A stretch of 38,518 nucleotides of DNA, taken from NCBI GenBank assembly GCA_963650135.1, contig CAVJLG010000077.1:1-38518 (forward strand), in the 5' to 3' direction. Shown piece after piece: positions 1 to 7,768 of the stretch. Position numbers and translations under genes: made by a program. The DNA is from HGM13006 sp963650135 (GTDB lineage Bacteria; Bacillota; Clostridia; Oscillospirales; Oscillospiraceae). The notes beneath the pieces were generated by a model. It saw nothing but the letters and a program-made list of their open reading frames with translations, was not told the DNA's origin and searched no databases. The stretch's first letter is position 1, and each line of letters begins with the position of its first letter.

Positions 1-90
1 TTCCTTCTGAATGCCCTCTGGTGTCTCCGGCCATTTCCCCTGCCGATACATTTCCACGCACATTCGCTCGTAACCATAGCTGTATTTCAT
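1..90 (-). CDS. N-terminus of transposase-like HTH protein (partial, runs off left edge)
   Basis: Thirty codons are readable from an ATG at 88-90 to the window edge. The peptide starts MKYSYGYERMCVEMY and continues with RQGKWPETPEG. This start resembles the N-terminal helix-turn-helix of IS3-like/IS150-like transposases from Clostridia, which often begin MxYSYEFK followed by a Y-x-G-K/R-W-P motif. A GGGGG ribosome-binding site lies about nine bases upstream. The rest of the protein is outside the window, so neither the family nor intactness can be settled. It implies an insertion sequence just left of the window. Confidence 0.5.
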   Translation of the reverse strand, partial: MKYSYGYERMCVEMYRQGKWPETPEGIQKE

Positions 91-98
91 ATAGCAAT

Positions 99-126
99 AC
101 CCCCAATACCGGGTGTCCAGTATTGG
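99..126. repeat. Inverted repeat upstream of transposase-like gene, possible IS end
   Basis: CCAATAC at 103-109 pairs with GTATTGG at 120-126 around a ten-base loop. Read on the minus strand, the stretch starting TGGACACCCGGTATTGG lies immediately upstream of the transposase-like start, where a terminal inverted repeat would be expected. The matching right end is not in the window, so this is only a candidate IS boundary; it could equally be a small hairpin. Confidence 0.3.
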
Positions 127-217
127 AGGTACATATCAATCCAGTGGCACGGCAGGGGGTGCTTTTAGATTTTATCGTGTTTTTCAAGAGCGCAGACGTC
201 ACGACATGCTTCGACAT

Positions 218-496
218 TTACCCGTGTTTCCCTATAACGATCCTCCACCCAAAGAACTCCTTTAATGCTTCAAAGCACGCCCTGCAAATCCAATATTCCG
301 TCCCATCCGCGCTGCAAACATAGCCGCCGCGCTCGTCCCCTTCCATGTTCTCGGAAATACGCTGCCAGCAGAACGTGCAGTGCTCGTGATGGGAATCCGA
401 GCGCTCCCGATAGGTCTGAAATTGGAGCGTTTTGCCCATGAGATAGGTTTCCTCCCCATGATCGCGCCAGTCTGATTTCCACTGTGCTTCTGTCAT
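218..496 (-). CDS. Small Cys-rich hypothetical protein, putative zinc-binding
   Basis: The protein is 92 residues with start MTEAQWKSDW, chosen because GGAGGAAGTAAAA stands directly before this ATG; an upstream ATG eight codons earlier has no ribosome-binding site. Two CxxC-type pairs (CTFC near residue 41 and C-x2-C in ICRAC near residue 75), plus a neighbouring HHEHC, look like a four-ligand treble-clef or ribbon zinc site. It is the last gene of a three-gene minus-strand set (HEAT protein, 147-residue protein, this one). I do not recognise the family. The position beside an IS-like end and the domain-poor neighbours suggest accessory DNA. Confidence 0.65.
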   Translation of the reverse strand: MTEAQWKSDWRDHGEETYLMGKTLQFQTYRERSDSHHEHCTFCWQRISENMEGDERGGYVCSADGTEYWICRACFEALKEFFGWRIVIGKHG

Positions 497-539
497 TTTT
501 ACTTCCTCCGTCTTCAGCAAATCTTCGATAGTCCAGTTT

Positions 540-983
540 CTACAACGCTACCACACGATAAAACGCCGCTTCGCCTAAATGGTTCTCCACCGCTCTCCAG
601 CGAAATTCCTTTGCGCAGAAGATCGTGCCCGGATAGCGCGCAAAATCCGAAGCCGCCACACCCTCGCAGTCGCACCAGTAGACCATTCCTTCATGAAAGC
701 ACATAGTCGCTCCTGTGATTTCACAGGTATAGTTTTCATCCACCGGGCACAATCTGAGGAAGCTCAGTCCCAAAAACTCCATTTCAATCATGGCGTTTTC
801 CTCCCACTGTCTTTGCACCACAACGGACACAACGTGCCTATCGTTGATCGGATTCATGGATAGGTCCTCCGCAACATATGCGCCGCTGATGTATTTCAGT
901 TCCTTGATACAGCAGTCATGGAAGTTGTCCACTTCTTTTAGAAACGACTGCAATGCTTGCTGGTTCTCAATTTGTTTCCACAT
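540..983 (-). CDS. Hypothetical 147-residue protein
   Basis: It starts MWKQIENQQALQ after a GGAGAAAAGCT ribosome-binding site and lies 14 bases after the stop of the HEAT-repeat gene, so the two are probably co-transcribed. An FHDCCIKEL motif near residue 22 is followed by alternating hydrophobic stretches that read as a mostly beta domain, and there are several Trp and Cys residues. Small proteins opening with an FHD motif and a beta-rich body are common among uncharacterised or immunity-like families of Firmicutes, but I cannot name one. No signal peptide or membrane segment is visible. Real gene with good confidence; function unknown. Confidence 0.65.
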   Translation of the reverse strand: MWKQIENQQALQSFLKEVDNFHDCCIKELKYISGAYVAEDLSMNPINDRHVVSVVVQRQWEENAMIEMEFLGLSFLRLCPVDENYTCEITGATMCFHEGMVYWCDCEGVAASDFARYPGTIFCAKEFRWRAVENHLGEAAFYRVVAL

Positions 984-997
984 AGCTTTTCTCCAAT

Positions 998-1672
998 TTA
1001 AATCTGTGATTGGTTTTCTTCTTCCCGCCTAATCCACTCATCTATCCGCTCCCTCACCGCAGCCGAACCTTCCTGCTCACGCCAGCCGCGAACGGCCTCC
1101 AAAATCCGCCCGCGATTCTCCTCATCCACAACCTCCTCCAGCGTGCAAACTGCCCGGCAGCGCACCAGATAATCCGAATCGTTTAAATACCCCAAAATCC
1201 GCTCCAGCGCCCCCGGCTCTCCCAACCGATACTGTACATATTCACAGCCCAATCGGCAAACCGCTGCCTGTTCCTGTTCCAATCTGCGCTGGAAAAACAG
1301 CTTCTGTTCCGTGTCCCCCGGCACCAACTCCTGCATTACATCTGCATAAGCCACAATTGCAAAATACCGCGCTAAATCGTCCGGTTCCTCTATGGCCGCA
1401 ATCCTTAGCCGTGCCGCTATCCGTTGGTCGCAAAATACGGACAGCGAATCATAGGCATCGGCGCGCACCAATGCATCTGTGTCCTCTGTTAACTCCAGTA
1501 AAAGCGCCGAGCCTTGGGTGCCTTCTCCAAGCACCAGCACCGACGCCACCAGATCCCGAATCAGTGCATCCGAGTGCCGTGCCCACTGCCGAAGCAACGC
1601 ATAATCCGCTGCCGAGAGACATTTCGCTTTCTCCATCTCCTCAATTTTTCTTTCAATTACTGAACTGTCCAT
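998..1672 (-). CDS. HEAT-repeat domain protein
   Basis: The protein is 224 residues, starting MDSSVIERKIEEMEK after GGGAGATGAGCGC. From residue 20 to 210 it consists of paired helices of the HEAT/PBS-lyase type: HSDALIRDLVASVLV, EDTDALVRADAYDSL, EPDDLARYFAIVAYA and NDSDYLVRCRAVCTLEEV each carry the D-x-L-V/I-R signature that begins a repeat. HEAT solenoids are protein-binding scaffolds; the sequence gives no hint of an enzymatic role. It is first in a three-gene minus-strand operon with two small unknowns. It might be a sensor or immunity-like partner, but that is speculation. Confidence 0.75.
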   Translation of the reverse strand: MDSSVIERKIEEMEKAKCLSAADYALLRQWARHSDALIRDLVASVLVLGEGTQGSALLLELTEDTDALVRADAYDSLSVFCDQRIAARLRIAAIEEPDDLARYFAIVAYADVMQELVPGDTEQKLFFQRRLEQEQAAVCRLGCEYVQYRLGEPGALERILGYLNDSDYLVRCRAVCTLEEVVDEENRGRILEAVRGWREQEGSAAVRERIDEWIRREEENQSQI

Positions 1673-1752
1673 GCGCTCATCTCCCTGGACCTATGTTTCT
1701 ATCAGTATACAAATGATTCCAGATCCCATCAAGATGCCGGAATCCCAAAACA

Positions 1753-1789
1753 CAGCGCCCCCTGCCGCAAGCTTGCAGCAGAAGGCGCT
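1753..1789 (-). terminator. Hairpin terminator after the sigma-factor gene
   Basis: AGCGCC...GGCGCT forms the outer stem, with an inner CTGC/GCAG stem around GCAAGCTTGC. On the minus strand it is followed by GTGTTTTGG, a weak U-run. It lies just past the stop at 1797. Confidence 0.5.
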
Positions 1790-1796
1790 ATTTCAG

Positions 1797-3074
1797 TTAT
1801 ATCACATAATCCGTGATACAATCGTACCAGTGCACATACAGGGTATCGTCCACCGTCAGCTGCTCATTCTCCGGCAGCAGCTCAGACCACCGCTGACGGA
1901 AATGCGCAATGGCCCAGTCGTCCCGATTAAATCGCCGCCACAGCACCGTCCGTCCGTTTTGGTCCACATAGGTTTCCGTCAATACGCCACTGTCATAGCA
2001 CTCCACGTCCAGCAGCAGCACCGTGTCAAACTGCCGCCCGCCGATGGTCACCGTATAGCGCCCCACAACATCGCACGTCCATTCCTCCGGCTTCAAAACC
2101 TCCACTGCATTGTCGTTCTTTTTTAGGATTCCCTTGGGCTGGAGCTGAATGGGAAAGCCCTGATTGTCCGGCCCAAAGCCCCAGTTCTTTGTAAATTCTT
2201 CACCGTCCAGGAAGGTATAGAGTTCCTCCATCCCCTGTTTTTTGTGGCACTCCGCCAAAATCCGGCTACGGGTATCCGTCAGCTGCCCATAGAGGGTGCG
2301 CTCCACCGGGTTCTGGGCATCCAACTGCTCACTGGGCGCCGGGTCATATTCCTTCACCTGGATCTTTACGCCCTCCAGGCCATGAATCTGCGCTTTTCCC
2401 GTAACCTCCAGCTCTGCATGCATGGTGCGGCGGCGGTCTGGGTCGTGGTACATCCCCCACCGGACCCGCTCTCCCACTCTCGGCACAATAAACCAGCCCA
2501 GTAGCTCGGGATAATCCACGGAAAATGTCGGCTCGCTGCTTGGGATGATGGTATACTCAGGCAGTTTCTCAGGCATCTGTTTCATCGTATTTGCTCCTTT
2601 CGCGTGCGGTGGATATGGGTATGCGTCCCGGAAGCGTGCCTTGGCATAGTAGAGGCGGCTTTTGACCGTCCCCACTGGAATGCCCATGGCCCCGGCAATC
2701 TCCCGCTGATCCATTGCGTCAAAATAGCACAGCCGCAGAATCTCCCGGTCCCTGTCCCGTAAGGCTTCCAGGGTTTCCTCCACCGCCGTCTCCGGCAGCG
2801 CTGGCTGTCTGAGCTGCGTCTCCAGCTCCTCCAGATTGGCTGTAGCAGGCTTACGATTCCGGTAATAGTCCCGGCATGCGTTGGCTGCAATTTGAAAGAG
2901 CCACGGGCGAAAGCTGTCAGAATTCCGCAGTCGGTCCGCCCCGCGATATGCCGCCAGCATCGTCTCCTGGACAATGTCCTCTGCATCCTGGGGATTTCCA
3001 ACACGAAACTTCACATAGCGCTCCACCGGGCCATAGAATTCCGCCAGCTTCTGCTCCACATTCGTCATATCCAC
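1797..3074 (-). CDS. ECF RNA polymerase sigma factor fused to an unknown C-terminal domain
   Basis: 425 residues. Residues 1-160 are a complete ECF sigma factor. Region 2 covers about 8-75 (AEDIVQETMLAAYRG, then the DSFRPWLFQIAANACRDYYR helix), and region 4 covers about 103-152 with an HTH (QREIAGAMGIPVGTVKSRLYY). A normal ECF sigma ends here. The frame instead continues through about 262 residues rich in beta strands and Trp/Tyr (GWFIVPRVGERVRWGMY; WTCDVVGRYTVTIGG), with no membrane segment or known motif that I recognise. An AAAGGAG ribosome-binding site plus ATG sits exactly at the junction (start at 2585), so the C-terminal part may also be made alone. The gene lies behind an ECF-type promoter, suggesting autoregulation. 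No separate anti-sigma factor is adjacent. Confidence 0.85.
   Translation of the reverse strand: MDMTNVEQKLAEFYGPVERYVKFRVGNPQDAEDIVQETMLAAYRGADRLRNSDSFRPWLFQIAANACRDYYRNRKPATANLEELETQLRQPALPETAVEETLEALRDRDREILRLCYFDAMDQREIAGAMGIPVGTVKSRLYYAKARFRDAYPYPPHAKGANTMKQMPEKLPEYTIIPSSEPTFSVDYPELLGWFIVPRVGERVRWGMYHDPDRRRTMHAELEVTGKAQIHGLEGVKIQVKEYDPAPSEQLDAQNPVERTLYGQLTDTRSRILAECHKKQGMEELYTFLDGEEFTKNWGFGPDNQGFPIQLQPKGILKKNDNAVEVLKPEEWTCDVVGRYTVTIGGRQFDTVLLLDVECYDSGVLTETYVDQNGRTVLWRRFNRDDWAIAHFRQRWSELLPENEQLTVDDTLYVHWYDCITDYVI
2583..2599 (-). promoter_or_regulatory. Internal ribosome-binding site and in-frame ATG at the sigma/C-terminal-domain junction
   Basis: On the minus strand AAAGGAG, eight bases, then ATG (2585-2583) lies in the reading frame of the sigma fusion, directly after the natural end of sigma region 4. 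It would yield a 262-residue protein starting MKQMPEKLPEY. The spacing is as good as at any real start in the window. Confidence 0.5.
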
Positions 3075-3113
3075 ACCTCCCTTCCAATTCGTCTGAAATC
3101 GATTTCGCCTATT

Positions 3114-3141
3114 TAGACGGATTTCAAAGGCAAAAGGTTCA
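3114..3141 (-). promoter_or_regulatory. ECF-type promoter of the sigma-factor gene
   Basis: On the minus strand TGAACC (3141-3136), a 16-base spacer and CGTCTA (3119-3114) match the classic ECF sigma pattern (TGAAC -35, CGTC -10). It lies 40 bases upstream of the sigma start and between it and the lysR stop. Autoregulation is the natural inference. Confidence 0.6.
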
Positions 3142-3155
3142 ATTTACGATAAAAT

Positions 3156-4091
3156 TCATCCCAGCTGCTGCATAAAAATCCGGATAAACGTCTGTTCCTC
3201 CGGGGTAAGCTTTTTTCCCTTTTCATAGCCCAGGTAGAGATTCTGGGTTCTGGTCACCACCGGCAGGGCATAGACAAAAAAGTTCTGGGGCACCGCGTGA
3301 TCCCGCAGCCAATCGTCCGGCACAATACTGGCCCCCACGCCGCTGAGGCACAGGGCAAAGCACAGCGCCGTATTATCCGCACTGGCCACCACCTTGGGCA
3401 TAAACTGCTGCGCCGCCAGCTGCTGCTCCAATGCTGCGGTGACCTCTGGGTCGGAGAATCGGATATAGGGAATATCGCTGAGCATGGAAATTTCCTTACT
3501 CTGCTCCAGCGTCAGGAGTTTTTCCGCCACCTTGTCCCCCCAACAGGCATGCAGCAATTCCCGGTCGGCGAGATACAAATATCCATCCGTTCCCGCCGCT
3601 TCCGGAACGCTGTGGGACTGCATCCTGATTTTCAGCTGCTCCATGCCCTCCCCCAATTCCTGCATGGAGAGATTCAGGTCATATTTCCGCAGCCCCTGGG
3701 GCGTGATTTCCTGGGGCCGCTCCTGCACATGCACCGAGCAAGCCGGGCACACCTCGGAAAACCGCTTGATTACCTCCGCCAAAAAGGGCGGTGTGCCCCG
3801 GAGCGGCGTGGAAATCAAAAGCTGCCGCCGATTGCCCTGCAATTCCTGTAGCTCCCGCTCCATCCGCTGCTTCTGCACCAATACCGTATCGCAAAACGCG
3901 CCAAACCGCACTCCCGCCTCCGTCAGCGTAACGGGTCTGGTATGGTGCAGCAACGAAACGCCCAGTTCCCCCTCCGTCCGCTTGATATGCTCACTGAGCG
4001 CCTGGGGAGAAATATGGAGCTTTTCCGCCGCCCGCTGAATGCTCCCCTCTGCCTGCACCGTTTGAAAGTAAAAAAGGCTCTGAAAGTTCAT
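3156..4091 (-). CDS. LysR-family transcriptional regulator
   Basis: 311 residues. The N-terminal winged HTH (about 1-60) reads MNFQSLFYFQTVQAEGSIQRAAEKLHISPQALSEHIKRTEGELG, with the typical LysR A-A-E-x-L-x-I-S-Q motif, followed by the linker helix and a two-lobed periplasmic-binding-like effector domain (about 90-300). The start follows GGAGGTGAT. It is transcribed divergently from the tannase-like hydrolase at 4265, the usual arrangement for a LysR regulator and its target, so it probably controls that hydrolase in response to its substrate or product. The co-inducer cannot be read from the sequence. Confidence 0.9.
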   Translation of the reverse strand: MNFQSLFYFQTVQAEGSIQRAAEKLHISPQALSEHIKRTEGELGVSLLHHTRPVTLTEAGVRFGAFCDTVLVQKQRMERELQELQGNRRQLLISTPLRGTPPFLAEVIKRFSEVCPACSVHVQERPQEITPQGLRKYDLNLSMQELGEGMEQLKIRMQSHSVPEAAGTDGYLYLADRELLHACWGDKVAEKLLTLEQSKEISMLSDIPYIRFSDPEVTAALEQQLAAQQFMPKVVASADNTALCFALCLSGVGASIVPDDWLRDHAVPQNFFVYALPVVTRTQNLYLGYEKGKKLTPEEQTFIRIFMQQLG

Positions 4092-4110
4092 CGTGCATCA
4101 CCTCCGATTC

Positions 4111-4138
4111 AGCATAACATGCCGTATGATAAAGTCAA
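4111..4138 (-). promoter_or_regulatory. Promoter of the lysR gene
   Basis: On the minus strand TTGACT (4138-4133), a 16-base spacer and TATGCT (4116-4111), about 20 bases before the start codon. Confidence 0.5.
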
Positions 4139-4183
4139 GCTTTAATTCGTATTTTTCTTGATTTATGCAAACAAAAGTCGTGT

Positions 4184-4212
4184 TTGACAGATATTCCTCT
4201 TGATTTTACAAT
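4184..4212 (+). promoter_or_regulatory. Sigma-A promoter of the tannase-like hydrolase
   Basis: TTGACA at 4184-4189, 17-base spacer, TACAAT at 4207-4212. This promoter rules out the in-frame TTG at 4184 as start codon and supports the ATG at 4265. Confidence 0.75.
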
Positions 4213-4264
4213 AGAGATAACGCAGAAAACGTTTTATCTTTCCACCAAACAGGAGGTTGATTGG

Positions 4265-5833
4265 ATGCTGCAATTCAACAAGGACGCCTTTACCCTAGAG
4301 CGCCACACCTATCAGGGAAAGGAAATCGTCTACAAGTTCTATTCGGACATTCTCTATTGTGAAAAGCCCGTAGACCCCAAATATCAGACCTTGAACATCA
4401 AGGAGCCTGTCTCCATTGACGGAAAGCCCATTGACGCTTCGCATGCGCCGATTTTCTTTGGGATTGGCTGCGCCGGTTTCCTCTCGTCTACAGCTGCAAG
4501 CGGCGGTTCCTTTGGCGCGCCCGGTGGTGGCCCCGGCGGCCCCGGCGGCCCTGGTGGTCCCGGTGGTCCTGGCGGTCCCGGCGATAAGCCTCCCGTTCCA
4601 GCCTCGCAGATTACCAGCAGTGAGGAATGGGAGAAGATGGCCGGCGGCGAAGGCCATGCCGGCGGCGGTATTATGGGAATCCGCACCCTGGGCAGCTTCC
4701 AGCCCAAGGGGATGCCCGGCCCCAGCGGCGATCCCGGCGAAGCCGCACCGCCCGACGGCAGCCGCTGGGGCAAGCTGGCCCTGGGCTATGTACTGGTAGA
4801 GGTCGGATGCCGCGGCAGAGAGAATCAGTGGCCCGACGGCACCTTCTATGGAAAGGCCCCTGCCGCCATTGTGGATTTAAAAGCCGCTGTCCGCTATCTT
4901 CGGCACAATGCCGATGTGATTCCCGGTGACCCCGAAAAAATCATCACCACCGGCGGCTCTGGCGGCGGCTGGCAGTCTACGCTGGTAGGCGCATCCGGCA
5001 ACTGTGCCTGGTTTGAGCCCTATCTCGACGCCATCGGTGCAGCCAAGGAACGGGATGATATTTTCGCCTCCTATTCCACCAGCCCCATTATCGGGCATGA
5101 GATTGCCGACGGCGTTGTGGAATGGCAGGGCGGCCAGCTCATCACCGATCCCGAGGAGAAAAAGCGCTCGGCGCATCTCACCAAGCTCTTTGGCGACTAC
5201 CTTCAGGAAGAAACCTTTGTGGGCAAACATGGATATGGCCGCTTGACCCTGGACAATTTGGGGGACTACATCGCAAAAACCTACCTCTCCCCCGACGCCA
5301 CCCGGTATCTCCAGAAGCTGAGCCCCGAAAAGCGTGACGCCTACCTGGCCGAGCACCCCTGGATTCATTACGACGGCACCGCCGCCACCCTTGACTTTGC
5401 GGATTTCGGCGTCTATGCCACCCGCGACGCCCGGGTTCCTTCCTTCGACGATCTGGGCTATGAGCAGCCCGGCCCCAACCTCTATGGAGACGAGCATCAC
5501 GCCGCGCGGCATTTTACCGATTATGCGCTCCAGCTTGCCACCGGAGATGAAACCGCCACGGTAGACCCGGCGCTGACTGATATTGTCCACAGTCAAAACC
5601 CCATCTGGCACATTCTTCGGAAGCATTCCGACGTAGCGCCGCATTGGTGGATTCGCCACGGCGCGTGCGACCCCTGCCTGGCCGTTCCGCCCGCTGTGCT
5701 GCTGGCCACTGCCGCCGAGAACGCCGGAAAAGACGTCAACTGTCGCCTGGTATGGGACGGCGGTCACTGCGAAGACGACGATCAGGACGAATTTCTCAAA
5801 TGGGTCGCTGAAATCACCGGTTATTCCATCTAA
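4265..5833 (+). CDS. Subtype-B-tannase-like serine hydrolase with a Gly/Pro repeat
   Basis: 522 residues from the ATG that follows AGGAGG by eight bases. The alpha/beta-hydrolase core matches bacterial tannase (Lactobacillus plantarum TanLp, compared from memory): KAPAAIVDLKAAVRYLRHN leads to the nucleophile elbow GGSGGG (Ser232) and VGASGNCAWFEP. Near the end, WIRHGACD supplies the acid Asp469 and WDGGH the base His501. The second galloyl-binding Asp of TanLp (D421, two residues after the catalytic Asp) is Cys471 here, and the region around its Lys343 (IHKYAG) reads WIHYDG, so the aryl pocket differs. Residues 86-106 are a collagen-like GGP repeat inside an insertion. There is no signal peptide, so it is likely cytoplasmic. 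A galloyl or other aryl ester is the plausible substrate; the exact one is open. Confidence 0.8.
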   Translation: MLQFNKDAFTLERHTYQGKEIVYKFYSDILYCEKPVDPKYQTLNIKEPVSIDGKPIDASHAPIFFGIGCAGFLSSTAASGGSFGAPGGGPGGPGGPGGPGGPGGPGDKPPVPASQITSSEEWEKMAGGEGHAGGGIMGIRTLGSFQPKGMPGPSGDPGEAAPPDGSRWGKLALGYVLVEVGCRGRENQWPDGTFYGKAPAAIVDLKAAVRYLRHNADVIPGDPEKIITTGGSGGGWQSTLVGASGNCAWFEPYLDAIGAAKERDDIFASYSTSPIIGHEIADGVVEWQGGQLITDPEEKKRSAHLTKLFGDYLQEETFVGKHGYGRLTLDNLGDYIAKTYLSPDATRYLQKLSPEKRDAYLAEHPWIHYDGTAATLDFADFGVYATRDARVPSFDDLGYEQPGPNLYGDEHHAARHFTDYALQLATGDETATVDPALTDIVHSQNPIWHILRKHSDVAPHWWIRHGACDPCLAVPPAVLLATAAENAGKDVNCRLVWDGGHCEDDDQDEFLKWVAEITGYSI

Positions 5834-5848
5834 CGAAATCTGACAAGC

Positions 5849-5880
5849 ACTCCGCGCTCCAGTTGTTCTGGGCGCGGAGT
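5849..5880 (+). terminator. Terminator hairpin after the tannase-like gene
   Basis: ACTCCGCGC at 5849-5857 pairs with GCGCGGAGT at 5872-5880, followed by GTTTCATT. The U-run is short. Confidence 0.6.
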
Positions 5881-5901
5881 GTTTCATTGGCACGAAAGTG
5901 C

Positions 5902-5939
5902 AAAAAACATCTCCGAACCCTGGCTGGATTCGGAGATGT
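5902..5939 (-). terminator. Terminator of the NSS transporter gene
   Basis: On the minus strand ACATCTCCGAATCC pairs with GGTTCGGAGATGT and is followed by TTTTTTGC. It lies directly after the stop at 5946. Confidence 0.8.
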
Positions 5940-5945
5940 CATTTT

Positions 5946-7319
5946 TTACATAGAAATCAGTCCAAAGGCATTCGCCACGGAGCTCAGCAGAATAATCACC
6001 GCGAAAATGGGACAAATATAGCGAATCATCACGCAGAATATCCTTTTCCGCCGGAAGGTACCGCCCTCCAGGGTGACCTCCTGCTCGATGGCTTCTACCC
6101 CCACCACCTTGGATACCAGCAGGCAGGTGGCAATGGCGGCAATGGGCATCATCACGGAGTTGGTGAGGAAATCGAAGAAATCCAGGAACTGCATACCGAT
6201 GATAGTCACACCCGCCAGAGGGCCATAGCCCTGAGAAGACAGGCTGCCCAGCGCCAGCATCACAATGCCGATAATCACCGTAGCCTTCCGTCTGCTCCAA
6301 CCGAATTCATCCTCAAAGGTGGAAACAGCGCTTTCCGTTAGGGCAATGGAGCTGGTCACTGCGGCAAACAGCACCAGCAAAAAGAACAGAATGCCCACAG
6401 CGGTTCCCATGCCCATGCTGGCAAACACCTTGGGAATGGTAATGAACATCAGCGACGGGCCCGCCTTCAGGTTCTCTGCGCTGCCGCCGGAGAATGCAAA
6501 CACCGCCGGGATAATCATCAATCCGGCCATAATCGCAATGGCTGTGTCGAAAATCTCTACATTCCGGGTGGATCCCTCAATGGACACGTCCTTTTTCATG
6601 TAGGAGCCGAATGTAATCAGAATGCCCATGGCAATGGACAGGGAATAGAACACCTGGCCCATGGCGGACACCACCGTCATCCAGGAAAAATCCTTCAAAT
6701 TGGGCACCAGGAAATACTTTACTCCCGCCAGCGCACCGGGCCGCGTCACGGAATACACCGCAATAATCAGCGACAGCACCACCAAAATGGGCATCATAAT
6801 CTTAGAAACCCGCTCAATGCCATTGCGTACTCCGGCGAAGATGATTCCCAGGGTAAACAGCGCAAAAATCACAAAGCATACCTCAGTGGAAACGCCGCTG
6901 GAAATAAACATGGTGAAATATCCGTCTGCCGCCAGCTGCTGCCCATGGCCCATGAGATATTCCACCAGGTACTTAATCACCCAGCCGCCAATGACGGAAT
7001 AATAGGGCACAATCAAAATGGGAATCACCGCATTGATCCAGCCGCCCAAGGACCGCCATTTGCTTTTCCCAAACGCGCCGTAAGCGCCCACCGGACTTTT
7101 CCCGGTCATGCGGCCCAGGGACGTCTCCGCCATAATCATGGCATAGCCAAAGGTCAGCGCCAGCACGATATACACCAGCAGGAAAATACCGCCGCCGTAT
7201 TTGGCCGCCAGATAGGGGAATCTCCAGATGTTTCCCAGGCCCACCGATGCGCCGGCTGCCGCCAGCACAAATCCGATTTTGCCGGAAAACGTACTTCGCT
7301 TATGGTTCCGTTCTTTCAT
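5946..7319 (-). CDS. Sodium-dependent transporter, neurotransmitter:sodium symporter (NSS) family
   Basis: 457 residues with about twelve hydrophobic segments. The N-terminal signature FVLAAAGASVGLGNIWRFPY, followed by KYGGGIFLLVY, is the NSS TM1 motif that builds the substrate and Na2 sites (LeuT, MhsT, TnaT). Bacterial members import amino acids such as Trp, Tyr or branched-chain residues with Na+. Which one is used here cannot be told. The start follows AGAGGAGAGAAG. The gene stands alone, with its own terminator and opposite orientation to both neighbours. Confidence 0.93.
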   Translation of the reverse strand: MKERNHKRSTFSGKIGFVLAAAGASVGLGNIWRFPYLAAKYGGGIFLLVYIVLALTFGYAMIMAETSLGRMTGKSPVGAYGAFGKSKWRSLGGWINAVIPILIVPYYSVIGGWVIKYLVEYLMGHGQQLAADGYFTMFISSGVSTEVCFVIFALFTLGIIFAGVRNGIERVSKIMMPILVVLSLIIAVYSVTRPGALAGVKYFLVPNLKDFSWMTVVSAMGQVFYSLSIAMGILITFGSYMKKDVSIEGSTRNVEIFDTAIAIMAGLMIIPAVFAFSGGSAENLKAGPSLMFITIPKVFASMGMGTAVGILFFLLVLFAAVTSSIALTESAVSTFEDEFGWSRRKATVIIGIVMLALGSLSSQGYGPLAGVTIIGMQFLDFFDFLTNSVMMPIAAIATCLLVSKVVGVEAIEQEVTLEGGTFRRKRIFCVMIRYICPIFAVIILLSSVANAFGLISM

Positions 7320-7476
7320 ACACTTCTTCTCTCCTCTAACTTCGTTTCAGATGGGCGCGTAAATATTAGTTTAGCATAGCCGCAAATGGAATGCAACTGT
7401 CAATGCCGCCATTCCTGTGCTGTTTGTCTTTCGGCGCATTTCCCGAAAATTTTTCCGGATTTTCCTGTAAAAATAC

Positions 7477-7505
7477 TTGCAATTCGAAAAACACCGTCGT
7501 ATAAT
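7477..7505 (+). promoter_or_regulatory. Promoter of the FMN-riboswitch/ribU transcript
   Basis: TTGCAA at 7477-7482, 17-base spacer, TATAAT at 7500-7505, about 25 bases before the aptamer. The rest of 7320-7476 shows no gene. Confidence 0.7.
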
Positions 7506-7529
7506 GTCTCCAAAATCAACTGAATACTT

Positions 7530-7645
7530 TGTCTTCAGGGTGGGGCGCAATTCCCCTACTGGCGGTATAGTCCGCGACCGGCTCTTGTAGCCGCTGACTC
7601 GGTGTAACTCCGGGACCAACAGTATAGTCTGGATGAAAGAAGATA
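7530..7645 (+). promoter_or_regulatory. FMN riboswitch (RFN element)
   Basis: The conserved blocks occur in order: TCTTCAGGG, then the GGGGCGCAATTCCCC hairpin, GGCGGTATAGTCCGCGA, a variable arm, ACTCGGTGTAACTCCGG and GACCAACAGTATAGTCTGG, closing with GAAAGAAGAT, which pairs back to the 5' strand. These are the hallmark RFN sequences that bind FMN. It controls ribU and the flavoprotein gene downstream. Confidence 0.95.
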
Positions 7646-7671
7646 AGTGCGGCAAACCTCCGTATCTACGT

Positions 7672-7750
7672 TGCGTTTCTTTGTTGCCTGCTTGCCTGGA
7701 TGAAGTCAGAGAATCCAGGGATTTTAGGCTCTGCAAAGAGACGCATTTTC
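7672..7750 (+). terminator. Riboswitch expression-platform terminator
   Basis: TGCGTTTCTTTG at 7672-7683 pairs with CAAAGAGACGCA at 7734-7745, with an inner CCTGGA/TCCAGG hairpin and a following TTTTC. It lies between the FMN aptamer and ribU, so FMN binding should favour termination. Confidence 0.75.
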
Positions 7751-7768
7751 TGTTTGGAGGTTTTTACA

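Noticed and set aside
4184..4264. TTG start giving 27 extra N-terminal residues on the tannase-like protein
   Set aside because: The TTG is part of a consensus -35 box, and AGGAGG precedes the ATG at 4265.
4384..4773. Proline-rich minus-strand frame over the tannase-like gene
   Set aside because: It is the complement of the Gly/Pro repeat, not a gene.
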